Positions 37,281-49,000 of a stretch of DNA of 64,000 nucleotides are shown here, piece by piece; within the stretch, counting starts at the first letter, position 1, and the number at the start of each line of letters is the position of its first letter. The translations under genes and the position numbers were made by a program. The DNA comes from a bacterium (GTDB taxonomy: Bacteria; Bacillota; Bacilli; Lactobacillales; Streptococcaceae), in contig CAJNCY010000008.1 in the NCBI GenBank assembly GCA_905221375.1, forward strand, positions 62,001-126,000, read 5' to 3'. The notes beneath the pieces are model-generated. The model was given only the letters and a program-made list of their open reading frames with translations, did not search any database and was not told where the DNA came from.

Positions 37281-40200
37281 TTAAATGTCTTCTTTAAACA
37301 GTTTATTAAAGAAACCGTCTGTGTTTTTAAGAAGGGCTTTGAATACCTTAGATTTAAGAGCTACAGTATGAGAGAAGTCATCTGTTTTTTTCAAATCTTC
37401 TTCGACTGCTTTATCAAATAAAGGCCTTAACTCATCATAGTTACTGATATGGACGCCATCAATATCGATACCTTCAAAGCCTTTCTTAGCTTTAGCAAGA
37501 ACCTCCTCGTACCAATGTCTCTTCCACTCTTCAAGTGTCTTGAACTTGTCTCCAGATACTTTCTTGATGATAAAATCATCTCCTAATAAGCTATTATTTT
37601 GTCTATTAGCTTCATCTTGATATTTGCTAGAGACATATCCAATGAATCCATTTGCATATCCAAAGTAACCCCACATACGAAAAGCATTGTGTTTAAATGA
37701 TAATGAACCAGGAGCACCTTTGCTTGTATTACCACCATAAATACCAGCCATCATATTGACATTTACGTAAGCTGAGTTTGGTGTAAAATCTTCTGGTCTA
37801 TAACGTCCGTTACCTGGATTTCCGTGTTTGGTCATGAAATTATTATCCACTAAATCATTGACGCTAGATAAAGTCATTACCTTTTCTTCATCTTTCAAAT
37901 CACGGACACTATCCCATTGGTTTGGACCTAAAAGATCATTGTACTGAATCTTAGAGCGCATTTCTTTGTCAATCTTCTTGAACCACTTACTATTGTCTCC
38001 TTTAATTTTAGGAAGTACAGCATCAGCTTCTACATGATCAAGCAACATCATAGCTTCATTGTAGTTTCTCATGTAGCGGTCAATGTCATCACGTGTCTTT
38101 AATTTGTCAGGATCTGGATTGTACCATTGGTTACCATCATTTGGACGATGGTAAGCCATGTTAATTCCAAGTGCGCCGTATTCACCATTAGTCGTTGAGC
38201 TGTCAGGTGTTTGCAACATACCTTGAGCATAGGCTTCAACGTCGGTACCTTGGCGGTGTCTATGACCACCGAAGTAAAGCATTCTATCATTTACGTGTGT
38301 TGTTTCGTGAGTAAAGGCTGAAATACCAAACGGACTAATCATATCCGTTACCATGAACAAGACCTTGTCATCATTATTTGGATTAGGGAATATTGAGGCC
38401 ATAGCGCCCATACGCCAGTCTCTATCATGGTGTCGCCATGTTGGACCATATAATTCACGAATTGGAGCTATAGGGTTACCTTTACTGTCAAATCCTCGAC
38501 GACCTACAGGAGAACCATTGTAGGTCTGATTATCCCAAACTGGTGTCGGTACCATATTTTGACTCTTAAGAAGTCTATCACGAACAGTAGGTAGAGCTAA
38601 TCTGGACCAGAAATCAAGATAAGTTTGTTGCCCCTTAGCAACTTTATCAATTTCTTTCTTAAATTCGTTTCGAGATTCTTCTGTTAACTTACCATATTTC
38701 TCAAATGAACTGTATGCCATCGTGTTATATGTTGAAATTAGAAACATATGAGCATCTTTAAGCGTTAGAAGTGGTAAAATCATACGTCCATGAACACCGT
38801 TATCTAGCCCATCAAAGACTCTATGACGTTTATTAATAAAGTCAGGATTTGTAGTTTTAGGTTCTGAAACATAAACATTCTTAGCTGAGTGGATAAACCA
38901 ATCATTAATGTCTTTATCCTCTGTAAATAAACGCATGTTGTATTCTAAGAAGTTACGTAAATTACCTTTACCAGTATTACCTGCGATGATTTCACGGTAA
39001 GCATCCTGAGTCCGATCCCCTTTCAAGTTCTTTTCACTTGAACCGATGTTGATGAGTCTGTCAAAAACACTTGGTGTCTTACCATAAAAGTCAGGTTTAA
39101 ACATCATGATGTTTTTGATACTCATGTCACCGTATTTGATATCATAGTAACGATTGAGATAAGTCAGAGCCATCATGATTTTAGCTTTATTTGTTTCTAC
39201 TTTCTTGAGAAGTGCTTTTATCGCAGCTTCATCGCCATTCAATTGATGGTCTTCGTTTTCAACAATAGCTTTAACTAGTTTGTCAAGATTTTCTTTCACG
39301 TCCGCAAAGCTTTCTTCAAAGAATAGATCTTTAATATAACCATTCTTACGTTCATCCGAATTAGCATTAGGATCTCTAGATGTATCTCGTTTATCCATCA
39401 AAGCACGGACTTCTTGTGAAATCAATTCTACACTTGATAATTGATCTTTCACATCAGCAATCAGTTTGTCTCGATTTTTAACAACCATATTTGGTGTATA
39501 GACAACATCACCAAGACCAGATACGCTATATTCACGCACTTGTTGGACTTTAGAATCCTTGAGTGTGACCCCCATTTCTTCTTTAGTGCCATCTGCATAG
39601 TGAATCATTATTTTATCGATATCCGATAAATCGGTCACGAATTGACCATCCTTCATCCCCGTAACAGAAAGGACTTCTTTCTTAGCTAAGTTTGAATCTT
39701 CTGCAAGTTTGTTACCTTGGTTGACAATCCATTCTTTGTTATAAAATGGTTGAAGTTTCTCAATATTACGATAAGCCTGGTCTCGATCTACTTTATAGTC
39801 TTGGGTTGACTTATATTCATCCTCTTTTCTGGTTAAACGATTTAAGCGATTGACCACAGGTTCGTTAATTTCGTATTTATCTGCGGTAATATTAAAGGCT
39901 GCAATTCTCTTGTTAGCTTCATCTTGACTAATTTCTTTAATTTTGTCACGAGAATATTTGTATGAATGCTTACCTGAACTGACACCTTTGACAACAAAGT
40001 TACGCTCTAACCATCCATTTGTGAAATAACCACCATCGTAGTCCAAATCTGAAGAACCAAAGAATTCTTCACCATTTTCAACTCTCATCATTGAAATATT
40101 ATCTTCCATTTTACCAAAAGGAAGATTGCTATTGATAAATCCACCTGTTTCAAACAAAACTTTAGTCTTAATGGTTCCTTTGGTGACCGATTTACGAATT

Positions 40201-43016
40201 GAACCGTATTTACCAATTCCCATAGAGTCGTTACCATTATCTGTTTTAGCAACTAAACCACCTATACGGGCTCTGTTAGCAACAATATTAGCCTCGACAT
40301 ATGCTTTTGCAACATTACCTCTCCAAATCTCACCGGCAATGCCAGCCATATATTGACCTTTATCACCAACACCTGTTAGATTACCGACGAAGGCTACATT
40401 TGTCAACTGACCACCGCTATCGATTTTATTGACGATACCCGCAATATTGTTATTAGCAACTACATTACCAGTTACCTTAACATCTTCAACAGTTGCATTT
40501 TTCACCATATTGGCAACAGGTGCTATTCCGTCAGCCCAAGGCATATTGATATCCACATTACCTAAATTAATATTTTTCACAGAACCATTTTCAACACGGT
40601 CAAATAAGGGACGGGCAATGTTATGAATTGTATATTGTTTACCATCAACACTTGATAAATGTCCCTTAAACGTACCTGGAACATATTGTTTGTTAGGTGT
40701 TGGTACATTCGTTGCATTCAAATCTGCTCCGATTTTAAATGTACCATTTTTATTAACATTCATAGCGTCTACTAAATCTTTAAAGTTATAGTAGACATTA
40801 TCTTCTTTAGGATAGGGTTTTTCTATATAATAAACATACTTATTGCGCGCCTTAGATGGATCAATGTGTTGAATTAAGTCTTGCGCTTCAGCAGTGATTT
40901 TATAAAGTTTTTTACCTTCTTCTGTCACCTCTTCAATAGAGTCAACAGCTAAACGAGTTACCTTATTATCACGACTAGTGATTTTTAAGTACATTTTCTT
41001 CACATCTTCATCAGAAGGTTTTTCGCTCATGAAATCACTAGGTGTTTCAGTACCATCATCATTTACCTTCACTAAATTAGTAGATGAAATATTTTTAATT
41101 TCGACCTTTTTCAACTCCAAACGCAAAGGTTTTTCATCTAATTTAGATGTTTCATCACCTTCACCACGGTTGTAAGTCATTGTTGTTGCAATTTTATAAT
41201 CTTTGAATAAATCCAAACCTTGAATAGCGTCTGTCAATTTTTCTTTAGATAAATTAACTCGCTTAACAACAGTGTCCCCATCTTTAATCTCAGCTAAAAT
41301 GCTCTTGATTTCAGCATTACCTGTATTTTCAAGAGTGTAATCTAATTTAGCTGAACGATCCATCGCATCTTCTGTAACCTTATCTAAAGTCAAAGTTGGA
41401 GCAACTTTTGACGTATATTCTGGCAACTCAGCTTGAACTTCAGGTTCTCCCTTTTCTGTGACTACTGCTTCTGGTAACACTGGTTGAACTTCTGGTTCCC
41501 CTTTCTCAGTCACAACAGCTTCTGGCAACTCAGCTTGAACTTCAGGTTCTCCCTTTTCTGTGACTACCGCTTCGGGTAACGCTGGTTGAACTTCCGGTTC
41601 CCCTTTTTCAGTCACAACAGCTTCGGGTAATGCTGGTTGAACTTCCGGTTCCCCTTTGTCAGTTACAACAGCTTCGGGTAACGCTGGTTGAACTTCCGGT
41701 TCCCCTTTATCAATTACAACAGCTTCGGGTAACGCTGGTTGTACTTCCGGTTCCCCTTTTTCAGTCACAACAGCTTCGGGTAACGCTGGCTGAACTTCAG
41801 GTTCGCCTTTGTCAGTTACAACAGCTTCGGGTAACGCTGGCTGAACTTCCGGTTCCCCTTTTTCAGTCACAACAGCTTCGGGTAACGCTGGCTGAACTTC
41901 AGGTTCCCCTTTGTCAGTTACAACAGCTTCGGGTAACGCTGGCTGAACTTCAGGTTCAACTAAATTGCCGCCAATTGGTGCTGTATATTCTGGTTTCTCA
42001 TGAACTTCAGGTTCTACCAGATTACCACTAACTGGTGCTGTATGTTCAGGCTTCTCTGCTTTAGGAGCCTCGTCTGGAACAGTACCTACAGGTTCAGTAT
42101 ATTCTGGTTTTTTATAAACTTCTGGTTCAACTAAATTACCGCCAATTGGTGCTGTATATTCTGGTTTCTTATGAACTTCAGGTTCTACCAGATTACCACT
42201 AACTGGTGCTGTATGTTCAGGCTTCTCTGCTTTAGGAGCCTCGTCTGGAACAGTACCTACAGGTTCAGTATATTCTGTTTTTTTATAAACCTCTGGTTCA
42301 ACTAAATTGCCGCCAATTGGAGCTGTATATTCTGCTTTCTCATGAACTTCAGGCTCTACCAGATTACCACCAACTGGTGCTGTATGTTCAGGTTTCTCTG
42401 CTTTAGTTGTCTCGTTGAGAACTGTGCTTACAGTCTCAGTATTTTTAGTTTTTTCTGCTTTAGGCGCTTCATTATGAATACTTTGAATTTCAGATACTGG
42501 AACATTTTTTGTCCACTCATCCTTATGTTGAATTTCTGAAATTGCATCATCATCAAGGGGTAAGTATCCAATATAACGATATCCAGCAATTTGAACTACT
42601 CCTTCATTACTTGGAGCTTTCAAAGGATTGCTTATATCGAGTGCTTGCATGCTAGAAAGACTGATTAGTCCAATCGTAGTAACTAAGAACAGACTAGCAA
42701 CTTTTTTCTTTTTATGAACCAAAAGGACTAAACTACCAACAGCTAATAGACCTAAAGCTGTAAGCACAGAAGTCGATGAACCTGTCGCAGGAAGAGCTTC
42801 CTGCTGATAAATAAGAGCATAAGTTACCTCATTATCAGTAGGAATTCCTGCTTGAATCTTGCTTTGTTCTTCCTTTGTAAGAGCGCTTTTTTCAACATAA
42901 TGATAGGTAGAAGCATGAATGATTGACGGTGCAACCAAGATACTTCCGAGTAAAACTGAACCAACAATCCCACAGATTTTTCGGATTGAAAACCGTTCTT
43001 TTTTAAATAATGACAA
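37281..43016 (-). CDS. zmpB: M26 zinc metalloprotease, ZmpB-like, with N-terminal LPxTG
   Basis: 1911 residues from TTG 43016, which has AGAAGGTG upstream. YSIRK-like signal (RFSIRKICGIVGS), then LPATG at 75-79 and two hydrophobic segments. This unusual N-terminal sorting signal is typical of pneumococcal IgA1/Zmp proteases. Next come two copies of a ~70-residue PEYTAPIGGNLVEPEV block and ten 17-residue PEVQPALPEAVVTDKGE units, an M26 N-terminal beta-helix region (about 760-960) and the catalytic domain with FTHETTH near residue 1570 and a downstream Glu in the EAYAQGMLQTP segment. Surface protease; substrate unknown. It lies 41 bp after iga, so it is probably co-transcribed. Which Zmp paralogue it is (B or D) is uncertain. 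Confidence 0.85.
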   Translation of the reverse strand: MSLFKKERFSIRKICGIVGSVLLGSILVAPSIIHASTYHYVEKSALTKEEQSKIQAGIPTDNEVTYALIYQQEALPATGSSTSVLTALGLLAVGSLVLLVHKKKKVASLFLVTTIGLISLSSMQALDISNPLKAPSNEGVVQIAGYRYIGYLPLDDDAISEIQHKDEWTKNVPVSEIQSIHNEAPKAEKTKNTETVSTVLNETTKAEKPEHTAPVGGNLVEPEVHEKAEYTAPIGGNLVEPEVYKKTEYTEPVGTVPDEAPKAEKPEHTAPVSGNLVEPEVHKKPEYTAPIGGNLVEPEVYKKPEYTEPVGTVPDEAPKAEKPEHTAPVSGNLVEPEVHEKPEYTAPIGGNLVEPEVQPALPEAVVTDKGEPEVQPALPEAVVTEKGEPEVQPALPEAVVTDKGEPEVQPALPEAVVTEKGEPEVQPALPEAVVIDKGEPEVQPALPEAVVTDKGEPEVQPALPEAVVTEKGEPEVQPALPEAVVTEKGEPEVQAELPEAVVTEKGEPEVQPVLPEAVVTEKGEPEVQAELPEYTSKVAPTLTLDKVTEDAMDRSAKLDYTLENTGNAEIKSILAEIKDGDTVVKRVNLSKEKLTDAIQGLDLFKDYKIATTMTYNRGEGDETSKLDEKPLRLELKKVEIKNISSTNLVKVNDDGTETPSDFMSEKPSDEDVKKMYLKITSRDNKVTRLAVDSIEEVTEEGKKLYKITAEAQDLIQHIDPSKARNKYVYYIEKPYPKEDNVYYNFKDLVDAMNVNKNGTFKIGADLNATNVPTPNKQYVPGTFKGHLSSVDGKQYTIHNIARPLFDRVENGSVKNINLGNVDINMPWADGIAPVANMVKNATVEDVKVTGNVVANNNIAGIVNKIDSGGQLTNVAFVGNLTGVGDKGQYMAGIAGEIWRGNVAKAYVEANIVANRARIGGLVAKTDNGNDSMGIGKYGSIRKSVTKGTIKTKVLFETGGFINSNLPFGKMEDNISMMRVENGEEFFGSSDLDYDGGYFTNGWLERNFVVKGVSSGKHSYKYSRDKIKEISQDEANKRIAAFNITADKYEINEPVVNRLNRLTRKEDEYKSTQDYKVDRDQAYRNIEKLQPFYNKEWIVNQGNKLAEDSNLAKKEVLSVTGMKDGQFVTDLSDIDKIMIHYADGTKEEMGVTLKDSKVQQVREYSVSGLGDVVYTPNMVVKNRDKLIADVKDQLSSVELISQEVRALMDKRDTSRDPNANSDERKNGYIKDLFFEESFADVKENLDKLVKAIVENEDHQLNGDEAAIKALLKKVETNKAKIMMALTYLNRYYDIKYGDMSIKNIMMFKPDFYGKTPSVFDRLINIGSSEKNLKGDRTQDAYREIIAGNTGKGNLRNFLEYNMRLFTEDKDINDWFIHSAKNVYVSEPKTTNPDFINKRHRVFDGLDNGVHGRMILPLLTLKDAHMFLISTYNTMAYSSFEKYGKLTEESRNEFKKEIDKVAKGQQTYLDFWSRLALPTVRDRLLKSQNMVPTPVWDNQTYNGSPVGRRGFDSKGNPIAPIRELYGPTWRHHDRDWRMGAMASIFPNPNNDDKVLFMVTDMISPFGISAFTHETTHVNDRMLYFGGHRHRQGTDVEAYAQGMLQTPDSSTTNGEYGALGINMAYHRPNDGNQWYNPDPDKLKTRDDIDRYMRNYNEAMMLLDHVEADAVLPKIKGDNSKWFKKIDKEMRSKIQYNDLLGPNQWDSVRDLKDEEKVMTLSSVNDLVDNNFMTKHGNPGNGRYRPEDFTPNSAYVNVNMMAGIYGGNTSKGAPGSLSFKHNAFRMWGYFGYANGFIGYVSSKYQDEANRQNNSLLGDDFIIKKVSGDKFKTLEEWKRHWYEEVLAKAKKGFEGIDIDGVHISNYDELRPLFDKAVEEDLKKTDDFSHTVALKSKVFKALLKNTDGFFNKLFKEDI
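41400..41965 (-). repeat. 51-bp tandem repeats inside zmpB
   Basis: Ten units encoding PEVQPALPEAVV(T/I)(D/E)KGE, nearly identical in DNA, plus a degenerate end unit. Such arrays recombine and change copy number. The complementary strand also stays open over them, which creates spurious frames. Confidence 0.9.
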
Positions 43017-43046
43017 TCGTAATCACCTTCTTTAATTTTATTTCCT

Positions 43047-43062
43047 AATAGTAAACACTATT
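43047..43062. other. Inverted repeat at the iga stop codon
   Basis: AATAGT-AAAC-ACTATT covers the iga TAG at 43058-43060, between iga and zmpB. There is no T tract, so it is not a clear terminator. Confidence 0.4.
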
Positions 43063-46000
43063 TTTTATTATTAAAAATTGAACTTCTAAAATCATCAGTT
43101 TGATCAAGATAGGCTTTAAAGATTGCTCTCTTCAACTTATGAACTGCACTGTCTGTTTCTGGATTATAGTTATCCCAATGAGGAGTTTCTGTATCCTTGC
43201 GGACAGCTTCATTCATTAGTTGTTGCAACTCATCTATATTGCTTGTAGTTTTGGTTGCAAAGCTTGTCCATGATTTACTTGTATCATTAAAGGTAACTTT
43301 ATTCAATTGACTGAATTTGTCTTGTCGCTCTTTATACATGGCCTTTTTAAAATCACTCCAAGTGTCGTATTGACCATTAAATAATTTTTGAAGTACTAAT
43401 TTATCTGTTACCAATCCTTTAGTCTTACCATATGAGGTAATCGTTTTATTATTTGCCCTAGCATCTGGTTCAAATTGATTTGAGATATATGGCACCATAC
43501 CATCTTTAAATCCTTTAGCAGCTAATAGTTCATAGGCCATACGACGTCCCATCAGGTCACCTGGCGTTCCGTCATCATTACTTAATGCTGCATAAATCGG
43601 CGCAAATAATTTAATAGTGAAGTAGCCATTTCTTTCGTATTCACCTAAGGCATATTCCCTAGACGAAATAATATTATTCTCAATCAAATCATTAAATGAA
43701 TGTAATTTTTCAGCTTCTTCTGCGGTTAAATCTCTGACAACATTTGTTGCGTAGACATTATTTCCATCTGGATCCTTAACAAATTTATTCTCGATTTTTC
43801 TTAGAGTATTCATTTTTTCGTAAACACTCAATTTATTCACAACAGACTGCCCTTCAAGATATTCCAACATATAAACAACATCAAACATATTGTGGACATA
43901 TTGCTTCAAATCATCAGAGTTTTTAAATCTCGTAGTTGGATCGAGTATTTGTAATCGTTCTCCTTCTTTACTATCCGATTTTAAATGTTTCAAGATCGAG
44001 TTGATGGTGATGGTTGCGTCGTTTGGATGGTCTGGTGCTTGTAGTAAGCCTTTGGCAAAGAACTCAGGTCCAAGTCCACTTCTTCTACCATATCCTCCAA
44101 GATAAATGTCCTGATCTGAGTCATGTGTCATCTCATGCGTATATGTGATAGCTCCATCCTTATCCAACATACGATAACCCATATAATAAACGGCATCCCC
44201 TGTAGCATAAGCACCGTGTCCATTATGACCAACTTTATTTCCAACAGGTCCAAAGAAATGTTTCATTGCAGGATTTGGACTATCAAAATCTGATACTGTT
44301 TGGGCTTTTCCATTGGTATGGTCATCTCCAAATTTATAGGCATCATAAAGCAAGATATTTCGGTAAAGCTTCTCACGCCCTTCCTTATCTAGAATACGAT
44401 ACCAATAATCGTAGTGATCTCGTTGACGCTCTGCTGTTTCGTGAGCACTCTTTTCAACAAAGCTATTCAAATCACCACTTGCTTGATGATCTTTATTACG
44501 ATAGCGATCATAAGCACCAAAGCCTAGACTAGAGATAGTTGAAATGACAAATACTGATCTTTCTGGCAAGGTTAGTAGAGGCAGTACCATGTTACGGTAT
44601 TTCCAACTGTCGCTAGTGATTCGATCATAGACACCGATAGAATACTTGGTGCCAGCTTTTTCCTGATTAGCTTTTACTTCTGGAATATTAGATTTTTCTT
44701 CAACGATTAAGGCTTTTGTCTGAGATTTAAACCATTCATTGTTAGTTTGATGTGGTGCAAATGCTTTACGGTAAACTTCTAAAGCACTAAATAAATCTTT
44801 TGTACCGTAGTTATTAGTCAACAAGGCATTGTAAGTAACCACATTATTTTTAGCCAAGAGATTGTTGTAGCCAGATTTACCTAGTTCAATAATCGTATCA
44901 AGAGGAGAGGTATTTCCCTTACCAAAGAAATCCATATGGAACATAAGCAAATCTTTTGCGCTAGCCTTATCAAATTTGAAACCATACCAGCGTTCTAGAT
45001 AGGTTAATCCTAGCATCAAAGCTTCTTTGTTTCGCTTGATTTTATCAACGATGTAATTGTCAATAGCACTATTATTTCCAGTAACAGCAGCATCAGCTGA
45101 AAGCAATTTTTTAAGAGTCTCAGTCAAGTGCTCTTTGGTTTTAGCGAATTGCTCATCTAGATAGAGTTCTGTTAATTTAACATTATCAGAGATTCCTAAC
45201 AAATTCTTAAGAGTAGTTGGATCATACTGCACTGTATTTAAGTCATTTTTAACTCTGTCTATTATAGACGTATAATCTTTTAGGAAAGCATTTGGTGTGT
45301 ATACTAGACCTGTACTTCCAATAGTATACTCAGCCAGATTTGCAAAATCACTATGGTAGGTTAAGCTCACTTTCTCAGATGTTCCATCTTTGTAATGTAG
45401 TAGTAAGTGATTGATAGAGTGCTTATCTGAAGTAATATCTGAAACCACTTCCTCATTTTTCATAGCGACAACAGATAACAATTCTTTCTTAAATAGATTA
45501 TTATCAGCTGACAATTGATTTCCATATTTCACAATGGTGTCTCTATTATAGAAAGGCAATAATTTTTCTATATTTTTATATGCAACTTTTCTTGTCTCCT
45601 GATAATGAGCTGCCTTGGTATAATCTACATCCTGTTTAGCAGAATTTGTAAAATCTTCCACGGTTATAGTTTTCTTTGTAGTAATCTGGTCTTTCTTGGC
45701 TTGAACTGCTGTTTTTTCAATCTCAGTACCACGTTCTACAGTGGAATCAACTGACATCACCTCATCTCCAACTGCTTGAACATTAACTACCTTATTGTAT
45801 TTATTACTGTATACCTTTGTCTGCTTCATACCATCAAAATGGTATCCAGAAATCGCATTCCCATTTGTAATATTCATATCGCTGAGAACATTATTCAAGT
45901 GGCCGGTATTATCATCTGCTCCGCCGTCTTGCGTCCATAGGGAACCTGCAACTCCACCAACTCTAGCGAATGGTTTAGCATTATTTATTTCACCTTCAGC

Positions 46001-49000
46001 ATAACTATTTGCTACAGTTGCATTATTTTCTACGATACCTGCAATTCCACCAATGGTTTGGTTAGAACGTTCTGCATTACTTGAAATAGTTACTGTTGCG
46101 ATAGAATGATCTACCCTAGCATTCGTACCAGTTAATTGACCGACTAGACCACCAATTGCATACTGAGAGGTTGTAACAAAAGTATTTGTTATTCTTCCGG
46201 TGAAGCTACTATTACTTACGGTAGAATTTTCAACTTTTTGGACAAGTCCTCCGATACCTAACTCACCAGCTATGATTCCATTTGCGTGAACGTTCTCTAA
46301 AGTTGAAGAATTTGTTGCTTCCTTAGCAACTGATGCGACATGATTCTTACCAGAAATATTAACATCTTTTAAGGTGAGATCCTTAACAGTAGCGTGTTCT
46401 AATCTATTGAATAACGGCTTTTTCAAATTATAGATAGCATAATGTTTACCCTGATGACTACCAATCAATTTCCCTGTAAAGTTATTTGTAATATAACTTT
46501 CTTGGTTTTCACCTAACTCAACCTCACGAGCATTCATTGTTGCACCCAAAGTGAAAGTTCCATCAGGTCTACTATTCATATCAGTTACTAATTTTTTAAA
46601 TGATGTGTAGATAGGGCTATCGTTTTGAACAACTTTTGGAAGATAATAAGTAAAATTGTCTTGATATTGATTATCTACAGATTGCTTCAAGTGTTCTAAT
46701 CTAGCCGTGATTTTATAGACTGGTTTACCGTCTTTTGTAGCGTCCTCAATGTTTGAAACTGGAAGCAGTACATCTTTAAATTTAGCTGACTTCACCTTAA
46801 TGAAATAAGCAGATTTATTATCTGGTACTTTATCCAAGCTTGTATGCTGTCTTGACCGATCTCCTTCATAACTATAGAGCTCCACATCAGAAACACTTCT
46901 TAGTTCTATTGTTTTCTCTGGATCTGTTTCTTTTGGCTTCTCAACGGGAGTTTCAGGTTTTAGTTGCTCAATATTCCCCTTGTATTCTGGCAGTGGATCT
47001 ACCTGTTCTGGTTCAACAATAGCCCCAGCCTGTACGCCTGTGTACTCTTTTGGTGGCTCTACTTTTTCTGGTGCAACAATAGCTCCAGCTTGTACACCTG
47101 TATATTCTGGTAGTGGTGCAGCCTGCTCAGGTTCAACTACAGCTCCGGCCTGTGGCCCTGTGTATTCTGGTAGTGGGGCAATCTGCTCAGGTTCAACAAT
47201 AGCGCCAGCTTGTACGCCTGTGTATTCTGGCAGTGGATCTACCTGTTCTGGTTCAACTACAGCCCCAGCTTGTATGCCTGTGTACTCTTTTGGTGGTGCT
47301 ACTTTTTCTGGTTCAACAATAGCCCCAGCTTGTACACCTTTGTATTCTGGTGGTGGGGCTACCTGCTCTGATTCGACTACTGCCCCAGCTTGTACTCCTG
47401 TGTACTCTTTTGGTGGTTCTACTTTTTCAGGTTCAACAATAGCTCCAGCTTGTACACCCGTATATTCTTTTGATGGTTCTACTTTTTCTGGTTCTACTAT
47501 TGCTCCGGCTTGCACTCCTGTGTATTCTTTCGGTGCTTCTACCTTCTCTGGTTCAACAATAGCTCCAGCTTGTACACCTGTATATTCTGGTAGGGGGGCA
47601 ATCTGCTCTGGTTCAACTACTGCCCCTGCCTGTGGACCTGTGTATTCTGGTAGGGGTGCTACCTGCTCTGGTTCAACAATAGCTCCGGCTTGTGGTCCTG
47701 TATATTCTGGAAGCGGTGCCACCTGTTCAGGTTCTCCTTTATCACTTACCACAGTATCTGGCGACTCTGGTTGAACCTCAGTCTCACCTTTGTCAGTCAC
47801 AACCGCTTCCGGTAGCTCTGGTTGGACTGCTGGTTCGCCTTTTTCAGTTACAACTGCTTCCGGCAACGCTGGTTGAACTTCTGGTTCACCTTTATCACTT
47901 ACAACTGCTTCCGGTAACACTGGTTGGACTGCTGGCTCACCTTTGTCGGTTACTACAGCTTCGGGCAACTCAGGCTGAACTTCTGGTACGCCTTTATCGC
48001 TTACTACTGCTTCCGGTAATGCAGGCTGAATTGCGGGTTCAACAATAGCTCCAGCTTGTACACCTGTATATTCTGGTAGAGTGGCTACCTGTTCAGCTTC
48101 GCCTTTATCGCTTACTGCAACTTCCGGTAGCTCTGGCTGAACTTCTGGTACGCCTTTATCGCTTACTACTGCTTCTGGCAACTTAGGTTGAATTTCAGGT
48201 ACGCCTTTATCTGTTACAACTGCTTCTGGCAACTCTGGTTGGACTGCTGGCTCACCCTTGTCGGTTACTACAGCTTCTGGTAATTCTGGCTGAATTGCTG
48301 GTTCAACAATAGCTCCAGACTGTACGTCCTTATGTTCTACACCAGTTTCAGGTTGTTCCTTTATAACTTGAGCTTTTTTAGTACCTTTTTCGACTATTCT
48401 TGTAACAGGCGCAGTCGTTGAAGTTGAAACAATTTCTCGTGAAACCTCTTCCTTGTTTACAGAGAATATTCTGATGACTTCAACTTTCTTACCTAATTTA
48501 CCTTCTTGTTTTACTCTTACAGTTCCTTCAGCTAAATCAGGATTTTCTTGAATTTCTTCTTGAAAATCTATTTTTGTCTCTTTAGTTTCGTCACGATATA
48601 AGAGTTCAGGTTTATTCAACTGACCTGATAGAACTTCATCCTGTGGATTTAATGTATTTACCCCAGTCTTTTCTTTTGGAGAAACCTTCTCGTCTTTCTT
48701 CGTTTCTAGATTCTTATGTTTGGCTAATTGTTCTTGAGAATCTGAAGATTTTTTCTCTTTTTTTGTTGGATTGGTTAATTCTGTAGAAAGAGGTTTTTCA
48801 ACTACTTGAACTTCTGTAGACTTAGTTGAAGAAACAGGTGTTTGTTCCTGAATAGCTTGTACTGTTGATGGATGTTCTACAAAATTCGGTGTAACACTAT
48901 ATTCCACCTTTTGTTGTTTTGTAGGAGTGGCTACGGATTTCTCTTGATTATTTACTTTAGAATCAGAAGTCGTTTTCCCCTCTTTGATATATCCAATATA

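Noticed and set aside
46980..47774. 264-residue frame on the plus strand with repeated SGS/PVY motifs
   Set aside because: It lies exactly opposite the iga repeat array; the repeats keep the complementary strand open. No ribosome site or known family.
41630..48048. Further repetitive plus-strand frames (41630-42031, 47692-48048) rich in Leu/Gln/Val
   Set aside because: Shadows of the LPEAVVTDKGE repeats in zmpB and iga, with low-complexity composition.
41400..48320. CRISPR-like regular spacing of repeats
   Set aside because: Units are in-frame coding repeats of surface proteins, contiguous, without unique spacers.
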